DNA of 64,000 nucleotides, from contig JALRME010000012.1 of assembly GCA_026120035.1 (NCBI GenBank), positions 992,001-1,056,000 on the forward strand, written 5' to 3'. The notes under the pieces are model-generated. The model was not told where the DNA came from and did no database searches. It saw only the letters and a list, made by a program, of their open reading frames with translations. A program made the translations under genes and the position numbers. This document shows, in pieces, positions 1 to 11,604 of the stretch (within the stretch, counting starts at the first letter, position 1; each line of letters opens with the position of its first letter). The DNA is from Coleophoma eucalyptorum. Its lineage: Eukaryota; Ascomycota; Leotiomycetes; Helotiales; Dermateaceae.

Positions 1-341
1 TTTCCCAATGGATAGGCTAGACGTCTCTTGACTATTATCTCCATAGCCCTGCAAAATCTATTATACGTATCACTACGTATTTCACATAACTTTCCCATGG
101 CTGAAATATCGCAATGAATAGTGAGCTAAGGACGTATGATTATATGAGTGTGTGGAAACCGTCTACTCTGAAAGCAATCGCATCAGCGGACTAAACATTG
201 GAGAAGGATAATTCCCTAACAACAATGCAGATGTCCTTCAAAAGCTGTAACTAAATATATCATTTTCAGTACAAACCTCATATATCACCAGAATCTATCT
301 ATCTAAAAGACCTCTTCATGTAGAAACTATTAGACATATTA
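1..341. other. Left-edge intergenic DNA
   Basis: No convincing coding segment or RNA gene was seen. The DNA is AT-rich and ends at the 3' side of the minus-strand dehydrogenase gene, so it probably holds that gene's terminator region. Confidence 0.5.
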
Positions 342-1187
342 TCATCCCCGCACCTTCTGTTCAACAATATCCATCCCCACCATCTTCTTTATTGTTCCAT
401 CCAGCATTCCAAATGGCAAAATCGACCCAAGCCGCACCAACGACGCCTGCTCCCCTCTCCAAATAAGTGGCGGCGGGTTCTTCTTCAGCAAGTCCTGTAC
501 AACGAGTTTTGCCCACTGCTCCGATTGAATACCGGCATCCGCAAACCCTTCTTGTTGCAGCGCCTTTTCTACTACCTCTCTCGCGGGCTCATAGATGGAG
601 CCCTTTGGCAAAGAAGGCTGCTGCGCAACGGTATTTTTAATGAAGGTGGACCGCACGACCCCGGTCTTCAGATCGACAACGGTGATGCCAAATGGCTGCA
701 GCTCGAGTCGCATAACGCTCGAAAACATTGCTATGGCTGCTTTGGAGGCGGCATATGCGGCCTGGAATGGAACTGACACCAATGACGAGATGGACGTTTG
801 GTTGACGACGAGGCTTTTGGGCGACTTCATGAGTAGTGGTAGAAAGGCTTGGGTGACAGCCAGGTAAGACCATACATTAAGATCAAACAGCTTCTTGGCC
901 TCGGCGATGGAGAGGTCGGACACAGGCATGAGGTACATGCCACCAGCATTGTTAACCAGGATATCAAGACTAGACAATTTACTGACACAGGCGGTGATTG
1001 AGGAGTCGGATAACACGTCCAGTGTAAGAGTTTCGATGCCGAGGGAAACAAGCCCTTTCATCTTAGAAGGATCCCGAGCTGTGGCATAAACGTGCAAGCC
1101 GGCTTCGTGAAAGGCGATTGCAAGGGCGGCACCGAGACCACCATCTGAGCAGCCAGTGATTAGGACAGTTTGTTTTGAGCTTCCCAT
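342..1187 (-). CDS. AYR1-like short-chain dehydrogenase/reductase
   Basis: Single-exon gene of 281 residues from the ATG at 1187; the frame stays open upstream, but this methionine lies just before the first beta strand. A classical SDR: Rossmann motif TGCSDGGLG near residue 10, NNAGG near 84, the catalytic serine in the NQTSISS stretch and YAASK as the Tyr-Lys pair. The TGCSDGGLG form and overall pattern match fungal NADPH-dependent 1-acyl-dihydroxyacetone-phosphate reductases (Ayr1 family), which reduce acyl-DHAP in ER or lipid-droplet glycerolipid synthesis. Substrate is inferred; many fungal paralogues with this signature are uncharacterised. It diverges from a Zn2Cys6 regulator 564 bp away that could control it. 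No lesion seen. Confidence 0.85.
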   Translation of the reverse strand: MGSSKQTVLITGCSDGGLGAALAIAFHEAGLHVYATARDPSKMKGLVSLGIETLTLDVLSDSSITACVSKLSSLDILVNNAGGMYLMPVSDLSIAEAKKLFDLNVWSYLAVTQAFLPLLMKSPKSLVVNQTSISSLVSVPFQAAYAASKAAIAMFSSVMRLELQPFGITVVDLKTGVVRSTFIKNTVAQQPSLPKGSIYEPAREVVEKALQQEGFADAGIQSEQWAKLVVQDLLKKNPPPLIWRGEQASLVRLGSILPFGMLDGTIKKMVGMDIVEQKVRG

Positions 1188-1751
1188 TTTCGTTTTTGCT
1201 GCCAATTCTGCTCGGGTTGGATATAGTCGAATCGAGAAAGTACCAGACGAGAATGGAAAATGTGAAGAAAAGGGCACATGGCTCGACTATTACGTCTATT
1301 AAATAATGCTTTCCGTTTGAATGACATGCCGCCGGTTTGATATCATGCCGAATATTTGAACACAATTCTCCTTGCAGTCGTCTTAAGACACCAAGCATCA
1401 CTGTTGGAATTAGTAATAAATGCTCATCGGTAATTGAGTATCCAGGCTGTCGATTCGAAAATTGGCCCGCTCAACTAAATGCTTGTTAGTGATTGGCTGC
1501 ATCGCAATACCTTCTAAATAGGATTAGTGTCTACAGAGCTTGGGGAACCGGATTTAGATTGGTCGCTCTGCTTACATCAGCCTCACTATCACCACAATGT
1601 TGTCCTCCGCCGTCTCACGGAGTGAACAAAAAGCTCTTTCAAGCTCGGTCGTTCTCAAATTAACTGCTGAGGATAGACCAGAGCTGTCATCTAGTCGATA
1701 TTAAAACTCTCGTCCTTGAAATACCCCCTCTCGGCTTAAGCATACTGCGCC
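1188..1751. promoter_or_regulatory. Divergent promoter between SDR and Zn2Cys6 gene
   Basis: A 564-bp spacer serving two divergent genes. It contains TGATTGGCTG (1490-1499), an inverted CCAAT box; the same decamer occurs in another regulator/reductase spacer at 13852-13861. No other clear element was recognised. Confidence 0.45.
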
Positions 1752-3401
1752 ATGGTCCGTCATGGGAGGCTCTCGAAAGGATGCCACACTTGCAGGAAAA
1801 GGAAAATTAAAGTACGATTATGCAGCAATGAAATGTTGCATTTATAAGTTAACAAGGGTTGCAGTGTGATCAAGCGATGCCAGCTTGTCGCCAATGTCTG
1901 AAAGCCGGTTGGACGTGTCCACAATATGCAGACTCTGTGGAGAGAATGTTCCAGTATCAGGATGTAAAAGACTTTAATCAGTCCGTAGACCCAGATTTCC
2001 TGGAGCTTTGCAACAGAAGTTACCCTGGGATATTATGTGAGCCAGCTTTGGCCCTCGGAGCAACCTATTGCTAATAGTACTGACGCTTCAAACCCAGCAC
2101 CCCACCATGGTGTACCGCGTATCAGCCTCTCAAAAGAAATCGTGCAACCTATCAATGATCGTGCAACTGACTTCTTTCTCTGCACTCATATATTTCGTGA
2201 TTCCGGTCTCATTCGAGGATTTTACGAATATCTTCCTGAATTTCACAATGACCCCAAAACAGACGCCACACTTACTACAACATTAAATGCTGTTGCGCTT
2301 ACAGCGTACGCCTATGCCTTTCAGTATCCGGATCTTCTAAACGAGGCAAGGCGGCTCTTTGTGTCAGCCCTTCATCTTGTCAATAATGCATTATCATCGG
2401 GCCAAGAGGCGATCAAGGATAGCACGATCATTTCTATCTTGCTTTTCAGCACCTTCTCGATCCTCACTTGCAAAGGCCAACAATCATTATCAGACTGTGT
2501 TATTCATACCGGTGGCACAGCAACAATTATCAAGCTTCGAGGTTCTCATCAGTGGGAGTCTCGTGGCCAACTGCAGTTATTGATGCATATGTGTACAATT
2601 ATCCTCCAAAGCTGCATATACAACTCAGTCCGGGTTTCCCAGGAAGTCATTGAGCTCCGTCAACATGCTGAGCCTTATCTGGATACGAACGACCCAGCAT
2701 GGAAGTTGTCCAATGCCATCATAAAATTGGCTGCCTTCCGTGCCGACGTCAAAGACCGTGTCTTTTGCGATCATCTTAGCGTAGTTGAAGCCGCTATGAA
2801 ATTAGACTCCGAGTTCTCCTCGCTGGGAGAACAGATGTCGGGGCAATGGCATTTCGAAACAGTTTTCACAAAAGAGGAATCGGTGCATGTCTTTGGGTCA
2901 TACTATCATGTTTACCCAGATCTTTGGGAAGCAAGTATCTGGAATAGCCTGCGGACTTGTCGGCTACTTCTACATGGGGAAATTATAAATCAGTTGAAGG
3001 AGGTGCTTCCCTTGTTTCAGCATTCGCCTATCCTAGACACCACTTTGAACTACCGACTTTCAACGAAAGCTATACAGCAGCTGACTCTCGATATTTGTGC
3101 TACTGTACCCCAATATTCTAGCCAATTATCAACGCATTCGAGTTCTCACCTGAAGGCTAAGGGGTCTGGATCGCCAGGAATCCTTCATTTCCTCAACGCC
3201 TTTACTACTAATGAGATTCCCACAACTGCTGGAATCTACTTCCTTTTTTGGCCATTACTCAAGGCTGGGCAGCTAACCGAGTCGGCTATGCAACGAAACT
3301 GGATCATCCACAATAGTCGTTTGATTGGGCGGATGACAGGAATACAACAAGCATTTACTCTCGCAAATGTCTTAGAGATGGGCGAGAAGCTCTCTGCTTA
3401 G
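1752..3401 (+). CDS. Zn2Cys6 fungal-specific transcription factor
   Basis: Three exons by my reading: 1752-1811, 1865-2036 and 2098-3401 (introns of 53 and 61 bp, the second with a canonical GTGAGC donor), giving 511 residues. The binuclear zinc cluster is split by intron 1: CHTC in exon 1, then cysteines spaced C-X6-C-X2-C-X6-C in exon 2, overall CX2CX6CX6CX2CX6C. The long third exon is helical and resembles the Fungal_trans_2-type middle region (it opens with KEIVQPINDRATDFF). Expected to act in the nucleus on CGG-containing sites. It diverges from the AYR1-like dehydrogenase, its most obvious candidate target. The exon-2 donor is the least certain border. Confidence 0.85.
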
Positions 3402-4813
3402 TACTGAGATGGAATTTGACGCAAGATACAAAGCAGAATATCTAAACTGTGATAGGTCTATAACATTTTATTGCTTGGGCTTGATGGTAGAACCACAACT
3501 CGAGTTCTAGACGGAGATCGCGCAATAAAGGAGCACCTAATGGTCTGGACCTTCTTACAGGATTCAAAGACCCATAAAACTCTATAGAGCACAGAGGTTT
3601 ATAAAATGGCAGTTAAGCCCTTCGATAGATTACGAATGAGCGGTTCATCGTATGGCCGAGCCAGATGTGCAGGGATCTGCATTTACACTGGACAGCCTTA
3701 TTAGGCACTTCTATCATATCAAACCTACCCAATACTTTCACAAAGCTCTTCCTTCTCGTTGGGTCAGGAAGTAGAGTACAAATAGTCAAGGCGTGTGATC
3801 AACGTCCGAAGTATTGCATTTAATATGGGTATAAACTACCGAAAGGTTGTCATGATCAGGTTGCTTCGCCACTATACCTTGATGGAACATCCGATGAACG
3901 CCTAGCTCTATGACAGCTCTAGATGATAGCCAGAAATAATCTAATCTGTCTATAATTGTGCCTGCCAAGTGCCTTGTAAGTTATGCGAAACGCGATGCCT
4001 CGCTCGAGATTTGTATAAAATAAACTTTCTTCGAAAAATACGAAGTACCAAGACTCTTCGCATGCACAAAAACGGCACGGAAACTCGTCATAGTTGGAAA
4101 GAATCATGAATATCCCTGCCAGTTCTTGGATTGATGGGTGAAAGTCAATTCTAGCGAGCACAAACGAAACCTTGTTGATGTTTCATGATTAATCGTTAAG
4201 CTATAGCCGAACGGCATGCCACTTTCCAGCATTTCAGATCTCCCCGCAAAATCCGATGATAACGAGTAGAATGCCGACATGATAGGCCAAGAGGAACTTA
4301 ATATTCAATGCTATAGTCTCATCCATGAAGCATTTGCACACGCCAAGGTAGATCTCCTATCGTATAAGTAAGCACCGAGCTCAGCCGCTTTCCTGTTCTC
4401 CATATCTCGACATGCCGTTCAGGCTGATTCTCTGTTCATCCATCGAAAGGATTCTGCCTCGTGATGAGTTTGGTGCGGTTCTCCCCCACACGAGAAATAT
4501 TGCCCACTGGGTTCGTTGTTTCGCATACAGATGTTGAACTTAATATCTGATGTCGTTGGTGTTGACTGAAAGGAGAGGTTCTAGAACGATGTTGGAAATG
4601 CAAATATATAAGGACTATGAAGTCTACAGGTTTTTGGCATCATCAGCAATTCATTCTCTTGTTGCCTTTACTCTCATTCAGTGCTTTAGTCATTCTTTCA
4701 GTCAGTTGACTTGAATCCACACTCTTTCACCGTGTTTGATTATTTGTCTCAACACCACTATACCCTAACCCGTAGTAACCCTCTGAGCTTTAACACTCAT
4801 CTCGTCCATCAAC
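3402..4813. other. Long intergenic region upstream of the aerolysin-like gene
   Basis: About 1.4 kb without a convincing gene; open frames on the minus strand near 3.8-4.2 kb have no recognisable domain. The right end is promoter-like: TTCTAGAA at 4579-4586 resembles two units of a heat-shock element, and TATATAA lies at 4605-4611. Confidence 0.5.
4605..4611 (+). promoter_or_regulatory. TATA-like box of the aerolysin-like gene
   Basis: TATATAA about 200 bp before the ATG at 4814, followed by a pyrimidine-rich leader typical of strongly transcribed fungal genes. Position and sequence only. Confidence 0.4.
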
Positions 4814-6174
4814 ATGGTTCAATCAGCAGCACTTTTCACACTGGCCATATTGTCCGCTTCTCAACATGTCATAGCATCACCGACACGACTTCTGCCTGAC
4901 ACTGTACCTGACCGTGTCCTGAGCCCCCGCGCTACCGTCACATCGTCGCCGCCAGCAAGCATGACCCCAGATATTACCGACCACGGCTCCTTAGACCAGG
5001 ATGGAATTGACAGACTGGTTGCAAGCTTACTTGCATCTGCATCACCAGTCCCAACAGCAAATGCAACTGGTTCGTCTTTGAAGGCCCGGCAAACTTCTGC
5101 ACCAGCGCAAGGCCTTTCCACCAACGGCGCTTTCCTTTCTTACTATGGAGGTTTCGCGGAGGATGATCAGACCAACTGCTCAGCATGGTCCTTTGAAGGA
5201 CCCATAATAGGCATGGAGGCAACTATGGGAAGCAGCAACTTCCGCGGCCTCAAACTAACTGGTCTTTCGGGGAACACAACGGATGTCAACGGCGGTCTCG
5301 AGACCATTGTTGCTCCGGGACCCTTCTCTTTGGCTGCCAACGAGCGATTTACCGAGTTCATCGTATGGGAGACGCCTGGCGTGCAAGTATCCGGCTTTAC
5401 CTTCAAGACCGACGCCGGGCAGTCCTACGAGGCCCTTTCTTCCATCACGCAAGACCCAGTCAATACTTTCACCAAGACATCCCTTCCCGTCGGCTCAGGC
5501 ATGATTGCCCGCATGTACGGGACCATGTGCCAAGTTGGCGTCATGGGCAACATCGGAATCGACTTCCTCGATGAGCTGGCCTCCATCTCCATCACCAACA
5601 TGACCTATTCCGGCTTCACCAACGATCTCGCGCCCGCTGCCGCCGGCTCTCAGTTCAGCGTCGGCTCGCAAATCCTTGACAATCGTAACTCTAGCATCCA
5701 GCAGCAAATGACCCTCACTACTGCGAATGCCGTGACTCAGTCCCGTTCCGTCACTACCGGTTCGACCTGGTCTGTAGGCGGCAGTGTTGCCGCTGAGGCC
5801 GAAGTGGGAATGCCGTTTATCGCCAAGACGAAAGTCACTACCACTGCCACATGGTCAGTTGGTGGCTCATCTGTAAGTCTATGTAAATTTAACCATGTGC
5901 TGGATTCATCGCTAATGTTATACTATAGGATACGCAAGAGTTGACATCCGAGACTAAGACCACCACGGCCGCCTTCCCGCTCAGCTGCCCCGCCAAGAAG
6001 TACTGTATCGCAAATGCAAGCTTCATGATGTACAAGATAGATGTCAATGCCGAAGCTACTTTTACCGCAAAGACCAAGACGGGCAACTCGTACAGTTGGG
6101 TGCAAAAGGCGGAATACAAGGGCCAGGATAGCGCTGCCATGCAGCTGACCGTTGATGAGGCGGATGGTGCTTAA
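4814..6174 (+). CDS. Secreted jacalin/aerolysin-like (natterin-type) protein
   Basis: Two exons, 4814-5872 and 5929-6174, with a 56-bp intron (GTAAGT...TAG), giving 434 residues. Residues 1-22 form a signal peptide. A low-complexity Ser/Pro/Ala stretch follows to about residue 90, ending in Lys-Ala-Arg before Gln93, a plausible processing site. Residues ~100-240 look like a jacalin-type beta-prism (repeated short strands, FRGLKLTGLSG). Residues ~245-434 are Thr/Ser-rich alternating strands with two TTGSTWSVGG/TATWSVGG repeats, the pattern of the aerolysin/natterin pore-forming fold. Proteins of this architecture may bind glycans and oligomerise in membranes, but many fungal members have no tested activity. 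Family placement is by pattern only. No break in the gene was seen; it stands alone. Confidence 0.7.
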
Positions 6175-6614
6175 ATGATGATCTCTTCAGTTGTATATTA
6201 TCTTATGGTGTTGGCAGCATTTATGCGTTATGAATCCTTGGTTGGGGGCTTTTTTTTCACGTTATCAGTTCATGTGTCTGTATACATTTGAAGGAGTTTG
6301 GGGTTTAGGTTATTAGCGAAATAGAGAGAACCGGATTTTTCATGATCAGCCAGTTTGGAGTATTATGTGTATAGGCCGTGTTATTTCCCGTAAAAGCTTG
6401 GACCTCGATTGCTGTACAGCTAGTAGTTTTCAGACCGATGAAGTTAGGGCAGATTTGGTCATCAACCAGTATGGCGTACAAGTTCACAAGCTCCCTATCT
6501 TCTATCAAATTCAGTTTTTACTATCATCTTAAATCACTTGTTATGAGTCCTCCACACGGGAAAGGTAATGTATTTATTAAGCTCATCCTTCCAATGCTTA
6601 TTAACAGGAAACGT
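6175..6614. other. Convergent intergenic region
   Basis: 440 bp between two convergent gene ends. It includes a T-rich run near 6250, compatible with 3' processing signals for the plus-strand gene. No gene seen. Confidence 0.45.
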
Positions 6615-8753
6615 TTATTGCAAAAGTCTAACAGTTTCATCCGGTACTGTAGAGCCATTAGGATCACCATCCTCTTCCAAACTATGCTCATTGTCGTCAT
6701 CCAAGCCCTCATACGAGGACCTATTAACACCAAGGACTTGCTCTTCCTCATCATCTTCTGAAATATCTCCATATGCGTACCAGAAAATCACTACAGTACC
6801 AATCAAGCCAGTAATGATTGAGAATACGAGTGCGACAATTCCACGAGGTGTAAATCCCTCTGGAAGAGGCTTTGGTGGTGAAGGCTGACCTGTAAGATCA
6901 AACCAATCAGCCGTATTGCCGGCGGCGTTTCCTTCGGTTGGCGTTTTTGCAGCTTTGCAAACTGCTAAATGATCGGCCGGAATAGTTAAGGTTTTCTGTA
7001 GTGCTAAGGGGGCCTGTTGCTGTTGTTAGCGACGGCTTATAAGAACGATGGGAAGGAATGGTACTGTACCTCGACCAACGTCACCAGTAACCCCTGCTTC
7101 ATATGCCATTCTACATGGCAGTGAAATTGCCAAATACCTGGATTATCGCTGCGGAAACGTATGACCAAGTTTCCTTGTGGTTGCAGCAATACTGTGTCCC
7201 GCTTCATTGGTATTTCAGGAAGGTTGGTGGCTTCTGTAGGGTCCCAAGCGCCAGCATTCTCTTCGGATCGAACGACGACTTGAAAATTGTGGCCATGCAT
7301 GTGGAACGGATGCTGTAAAGAAGGGAGAATATCTATCAGCACTTGACTCCTTTCTGTAATGTCTTCCAGGACAGGTGCTCACCTTTCCATCGTCCTTGTT
7401 ATTTAGCACAAGCTCAATAACTTCGCCTTGGTCCAACACAAATGAATTTGTGTAGGAACCATAAATAAAAGGATCCATCGCATCATCGCTACTGGCACTC
7501 AGGGCAGTGAACAAGGTCGGGACAACTGGGGTCTTGTAGGTAATGTTGTTAAAGAAGGCGTAATTCTGGTCACGTGTTAGTCCGAAGGGTTCACATGAAA
7601 AATCGAATGAATCTCAATGTAGACTTACAGCACCATCTCCCAGATTTTCCATGGAGACATTTAAAGTGATGGTTTGAGCAGGATCTCTGAATAATTCTTC
7701 TCGGTCGGTGGGTATAAGATTGAAATCATCGATAGGGTCGAATTCATCGATGAGCTCGGGGGAGGGCAACGGATTCGAAGCGTCGTAAACTAGGTGTGAG
7801 ACGGCATAGGGATTGAGGTCATCGGGAATCACGTCAAACATCTCTTGGTCCATGGCTGCGACTATCGCATAATTCTGAGAGGCCTCCTTCTTGGCTGTGA
7901 AAATCACACCCACACGCTGAGCAGCGGTCACGTAGATCATCTCGGCTTTCGTTGGTTCGTGATACACGCCATCCAGCTCAATAATCTCAAAATCATGACC
8001 TTCGATCCAGAAGTAGTGGCTTGCAAAAGCACCTAAGTTGATAATGCGAAGAAAGTAAGACTTCCCGGGTGTGATGGGAATCTTCAAATCGTGCGTATCA
8101 TTCTGTAGCGCAGATTGAGGTACTGGCAAATTCTTTTAGCAATAGAACGAGAAATCCATTCAACCACTGGTCAGCTTACCTGGCTCCGCCCCAGTGGGAT
8201 TAGTGACATCCAGAAAACTCTTCACAATTTCGGCCATCTCATCATGATACCAGTCGGATAGGGTCAGAACCAACTCTTCGTCATATAATGCAGCATAGGG
8301 ATGGTCGGGGTCATGGATAATCATGGGCCCTCGTAGACCATCAGGATATTGAGCAGTCTCGTGCGAGTGATACCAATACGTGCCGGGTTGGTCAACAACG
8401 AAGTCGTAGGTCATTGAAGCTCCGGGAGGGATTGGGCACTGGGTGACGCCAATGGAACCGTCCATATGATTCGTGCCATTCTGGAACAGGCCGTGGAAGT
8501 GCAGAGACGTCGCTCTGTCCCCGAGGCTGTTGTGCGCCTTCACAATAATGCGATCGCCAACCGTGGCTTCAATGGTGGGAATGGGCCACTGATCATTAAT
8601 GGCAATCACCCGTCGTTCGTGTCGGCCATCGGGGTTGCGGCTCGCCCATCCAATATCGAAGTCGTACACGCGCGTCTCTGCGACGGTGAGCACCGCAAAG
8701 AGGATGCAGCACGTGAAAAGACGGGAGCAGATCGAGACCAACATGGGAGGCAT
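6615..8753 (-). CDS. fet3: Fet3-type multicopper ferroxidase
   Basis: Five exons: 8753-8180, 8122-7629, 7565-7383, 7312-7070 and 7013-6615, giving 630 residues, the usual Fet3 size. The N-terminus is a signal peptide (start MPPMLVS chosen; the frame stays open upstream). The four copper-binding blocks are present: [19 protein letters not shown] and the HCHVEWH block. A single C-terminal membrane helix (~[19 protein letters not shown]) and an acidic tail follow, as in plasma-membrane Fet3. It oxidises Fe(II) to Fe(III) with O2 and hands iron to Ftr1 in high-affinity reductive iron uptake. It diverges from the Ftr1 gene across an 898-bp promoter with SreA-type GATA sites, so iron repression is expected. 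Confidence 0.95.
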
Positions 8754-9651
8754 AAAGAATTCAGAAGCTCTATCGTGTTGCGACGAGCAACACAGTCTGC
8801 TCTCACGATAGGAATCTTTCAGGATGGAACAGGTCGATGCATGGATGAAGTTGAGTCGAATGTTCTGCTTTCCACGTGCCAAGCGGGCGGGGAGCGGTCG
8901 TAAAATCTTCTCACCCACATTATTCCGCGAAGACGGACGATGCTTCTACGGCACCCACGACAGAGCATTGGAGCGCGATCGGACGTGAGGGAGGAATGGG
9001 ATGGGATGTTGGAAACAAGACCCTACTCCGTACAGCTAAACCCACCAAGCAAAGCGCATCCGGCCCCTGCTGCGAGAGAAAATGCAGGTCCTGGTCCAAC
9101 AATGCGCGACCCGGACCCGGTAAGTGGAGAGGGAAATATCTGCTGGTACGCAGGCAAGACCAATTATCATCAGATAAGATGATCAGATAAGATACTCATG
9201 CATGATCACGATAGCCTCGATAGCTTGAGGGACGAGGAATACGAGAACAGAACGGCCTTTGCCTGCCCTTGCCTGCCCTTTCGTGCCCTTTCCAATGCGG
9301 CCCATGCCTGTTTTCTGTAAGCGTCGTTCGGCAAACGAAGCGGTAAGACGACTTCGAACCCCCAAGACCACACACAGCAGAATGTCACTTGTAGACATCC
9401 ATGATCCATCCGTCTTTGATGCCCGATACCGGCAAATTTTCTTCGTCTCGGTCTGCCACGGCTTGCATTTCGTACAATTGACCCGACATGATCTGATCTG
9501 TCTGACCTGCTCTGCTCTGCCCAACTGCTCGAGTCTCAGCCTGGTCGGTCGAAACCCGATCTGAAGACACTCGTCGCATGCCCACCGCCCGTAACCTTCT
9601 GACTCTGTTGTTCCTCAAGGCCTCATCAGAGCGCTTGTAGAATCCCTCAAG
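8754..9651. promoter_or_regulatory. Bidirectional iron-regulated promoter of fet3/ftr1
   Basis: 898 bp between the two start codons. Besides the GATA pair listed separately, it carries a CCAAT box at 9160-9164, five bases before the first GATA site, and a short run of CCTGCCCTT-like repeats near 9259-9290. The ftr1-side leader is pyrimidine-rich. Confidence 0.75.
9169..9193 (+). promoter_or_regulatory. Tandem ATCAGATAA sites (SreA/Fep1-type GATA)
   Basis: ATCAGATAAGAT occurs perfectly twice, at 9169-9180 and 9182-9193, with one base between. Each copy contains ATCAGATAA, which fits the ATCWGATAA consensus of the fungal iron-sensing GATA repressors (SreA/SRE/Fep1 family). Between Fet3 and Ftr1 genes this is the expected place for iron-dependent repression. 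Confidence 0.85.
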
Positions 9652-10720
9652 ATGCCGGAACTCTTCGCCATCCCCGTGTTTTTCATTGTTTTTCGCGAGA
9701 CGCTAGAGACCGCCGTCGTGGTTTCCGTGCTGCTGGCCAACCTCAAACAGACTCTAGGTCGTGATGAGGACATTGACGCCTACCGAAGACTGTGCAAACA
9801 GGTGCGATCCCGAGAGATCTCAGAGGGGATCATCTTCCCGGGTGCTCTCCCAGCTAACTAACGGCTCCTTCTAGATATGGCTCGGTGCAACCATCGGCTT
9901 CGGCATCTGTCTCCTGTTAGGTGGTTCGCTCATTGCTACATTCTACATCGTCGGCGTGGATAAATGGAGCAACAGCGAGTACATCTGGGAAGGAGTTTTC
10001 GGCATGATTGCGTCCGTCATTATCACGGTCATGGGGGTCACCATGCTGCGGATCTCCAAGCTACAAGCCAAATGGCGAGTGAAACTACTCAAGAGTCTTC
10101 AAGCTCGCGAGGCGCATGCCGGCACACTCGGCGAACGATTCAAGCTGTGGTGTGAAAACCACGCACTATTCATCCTGCCCTTCATCACCATCTTGCGTGA
10201 GGGCATTGAAGGCATTGTCTTTGTCGGCGGTGTCACGATCGGGACACCCGCTAGCGCAGTTCCGATTCCAACCATCACGGGAATTGCGGCCGGTTGTATC
10301 ATCGGGGTTCTGATTTACAAAGGAGGAGATATGGCACCCCTCCGACTCTTCCTCGCCATCACGACCTGTTTCCTTTACCATGTCGCCGCTGCTTTGTTCT
10401 CGAGAGCGGTCTGGTTTTTCGAAGCTGACCAATGGAACAAAATCACCGGCGGTGATGCTGCGGAGAATGGATCAGGGCCAGGCTCATATGATATTCGACG
10501 AAGCGTTTGGCATGTGAACTGCTGCAACCCACAGCTTGCTGGGGGTGGATGGTGGGGTGTGTTTAACTCGATGCTGGGTTGGCAAAACAGTGCTACGTAT
10601 GGAAGTGTTATCTCCTACAACTTGTACTGGGTTGCTGTTATTAGCGGCTTCTTTTGGCTGAAGTCCAAAGAGAACAAGCACAAGAGCAAGCGTTCGTTCT
10701 TGCAAGACAGTGCTAGGTAG
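9652..10720 (+). CDS. ftr1: Ftr1 high-affinity iron permease
   Basis: Two exons, 9652-9801 and 9875-10720, with a 73-bp intron, giving 331 residues. It is a multi-spanning membrane protein with both REXXE iron-ligand motifs: RETLE in the first helix (about residue 16) and REGIE about midway in a hydrophobic segment. It imports the Fe(III) produced by the Fet3 ferroxidase at the plasma membrane, and normally needs Fet3 for trafficking. Its C-terminus is short and basic (ends near SKRSFLQDSAR), so the protein is somewhat shorter than many Ftr1 proteins. Gene pairing and the GATA sites support the assignment. Confidence 0.95.
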
Positions 10721-11604
10721 TGGTTGTCATAGCTGTAGTAATCACAAATTTGATCCACTTCTTTTGGAATTATACGAATTTTGGTACTACCTAAATATGG
10801 CCCACACGAATGTCAAGTTTGTGCTAGGAAATCTAACTATACAGATGGGCAGTCCCAGGGCAAGCTTTATATCATCTACGACTTGACCCTCACCTGGAGA
10901 GAAAAATGCTTGAATTTACCCCACTTCCAAAACCCAAACCCAGGTCATGTGATGTAGCAGACCCCACCTTGTGCAGTGAGCTGGAGATAGTAGTATTTAT
11001 CAATAACCTCTCAAGCTCCCCTCTAGCCTCCTCTTCTTTCCTTGTTCTCACATTCCTGCCAATATCATCAGTTATCTCTATGCAACCCGATTAGTTTTGG
11101 TAGCATATCTATCATGCAACCAACTCCCTCTGTACAAGAACCGTTGCCGGACGAAACATCAATAAATTCCTGCTAGGGTGCGTGACGTGATTTAACCCGA
11201 TGCTTTCCGGATCCCGAGTTGTCTATGATAGTGCTTGCATTTTTTGTTCTCGTGTTCGTATTATATGCCAAGCAATACCTCGAAGAATGTGCTTTGAACT
11301 TCCTTGGCTTTAAAATGGGGCGGAATTCATATGATGGCCAAAGAGACCGAGGGCCAAGTCCATTTACTTAGAAATGCCCCTAGCGGGCTCGCCAGTGCGG
11401 TGCTCTCTGGCACAATACTGCTGCTGTCTTCCTTCTGGATTGAACGAATAGCACACCAAGAGGAAGCAACAACCCATCTCGAATCTAGAGAGGTGGGAAA
11501 ATACGGATCTAGCTTCATTGACAGTCCTGGTCACCAGAATGGAGATTCTGACTGGGGCGAGTGCCACCACTTAAGCAGCACAGTGTCGTGTATGGCCCTG
11601 ATTC
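10721..11604. other. Intergenic region downstream of ftr1
   Basis: About 0.9 kb with no convincing gene. Short open frames at 11.3-11.6 kb on both strands lack recognisable features. The right part may be the decayed 5' side of the DUF3435 relic. Confidence 0.4.

Noticed and set aside
3786..4161. Two short minus-strand frames upstream of the aerolysin-like gene
   Set aside because: Under 85 codons, overlapping, no domain or signal peptide pattern.
4579..4586. TTCTAGAA as a heat-shock element
   Set aside because: Only two of the usual three or more GAA/TTC units are present; the neighbouring unit is GAG.
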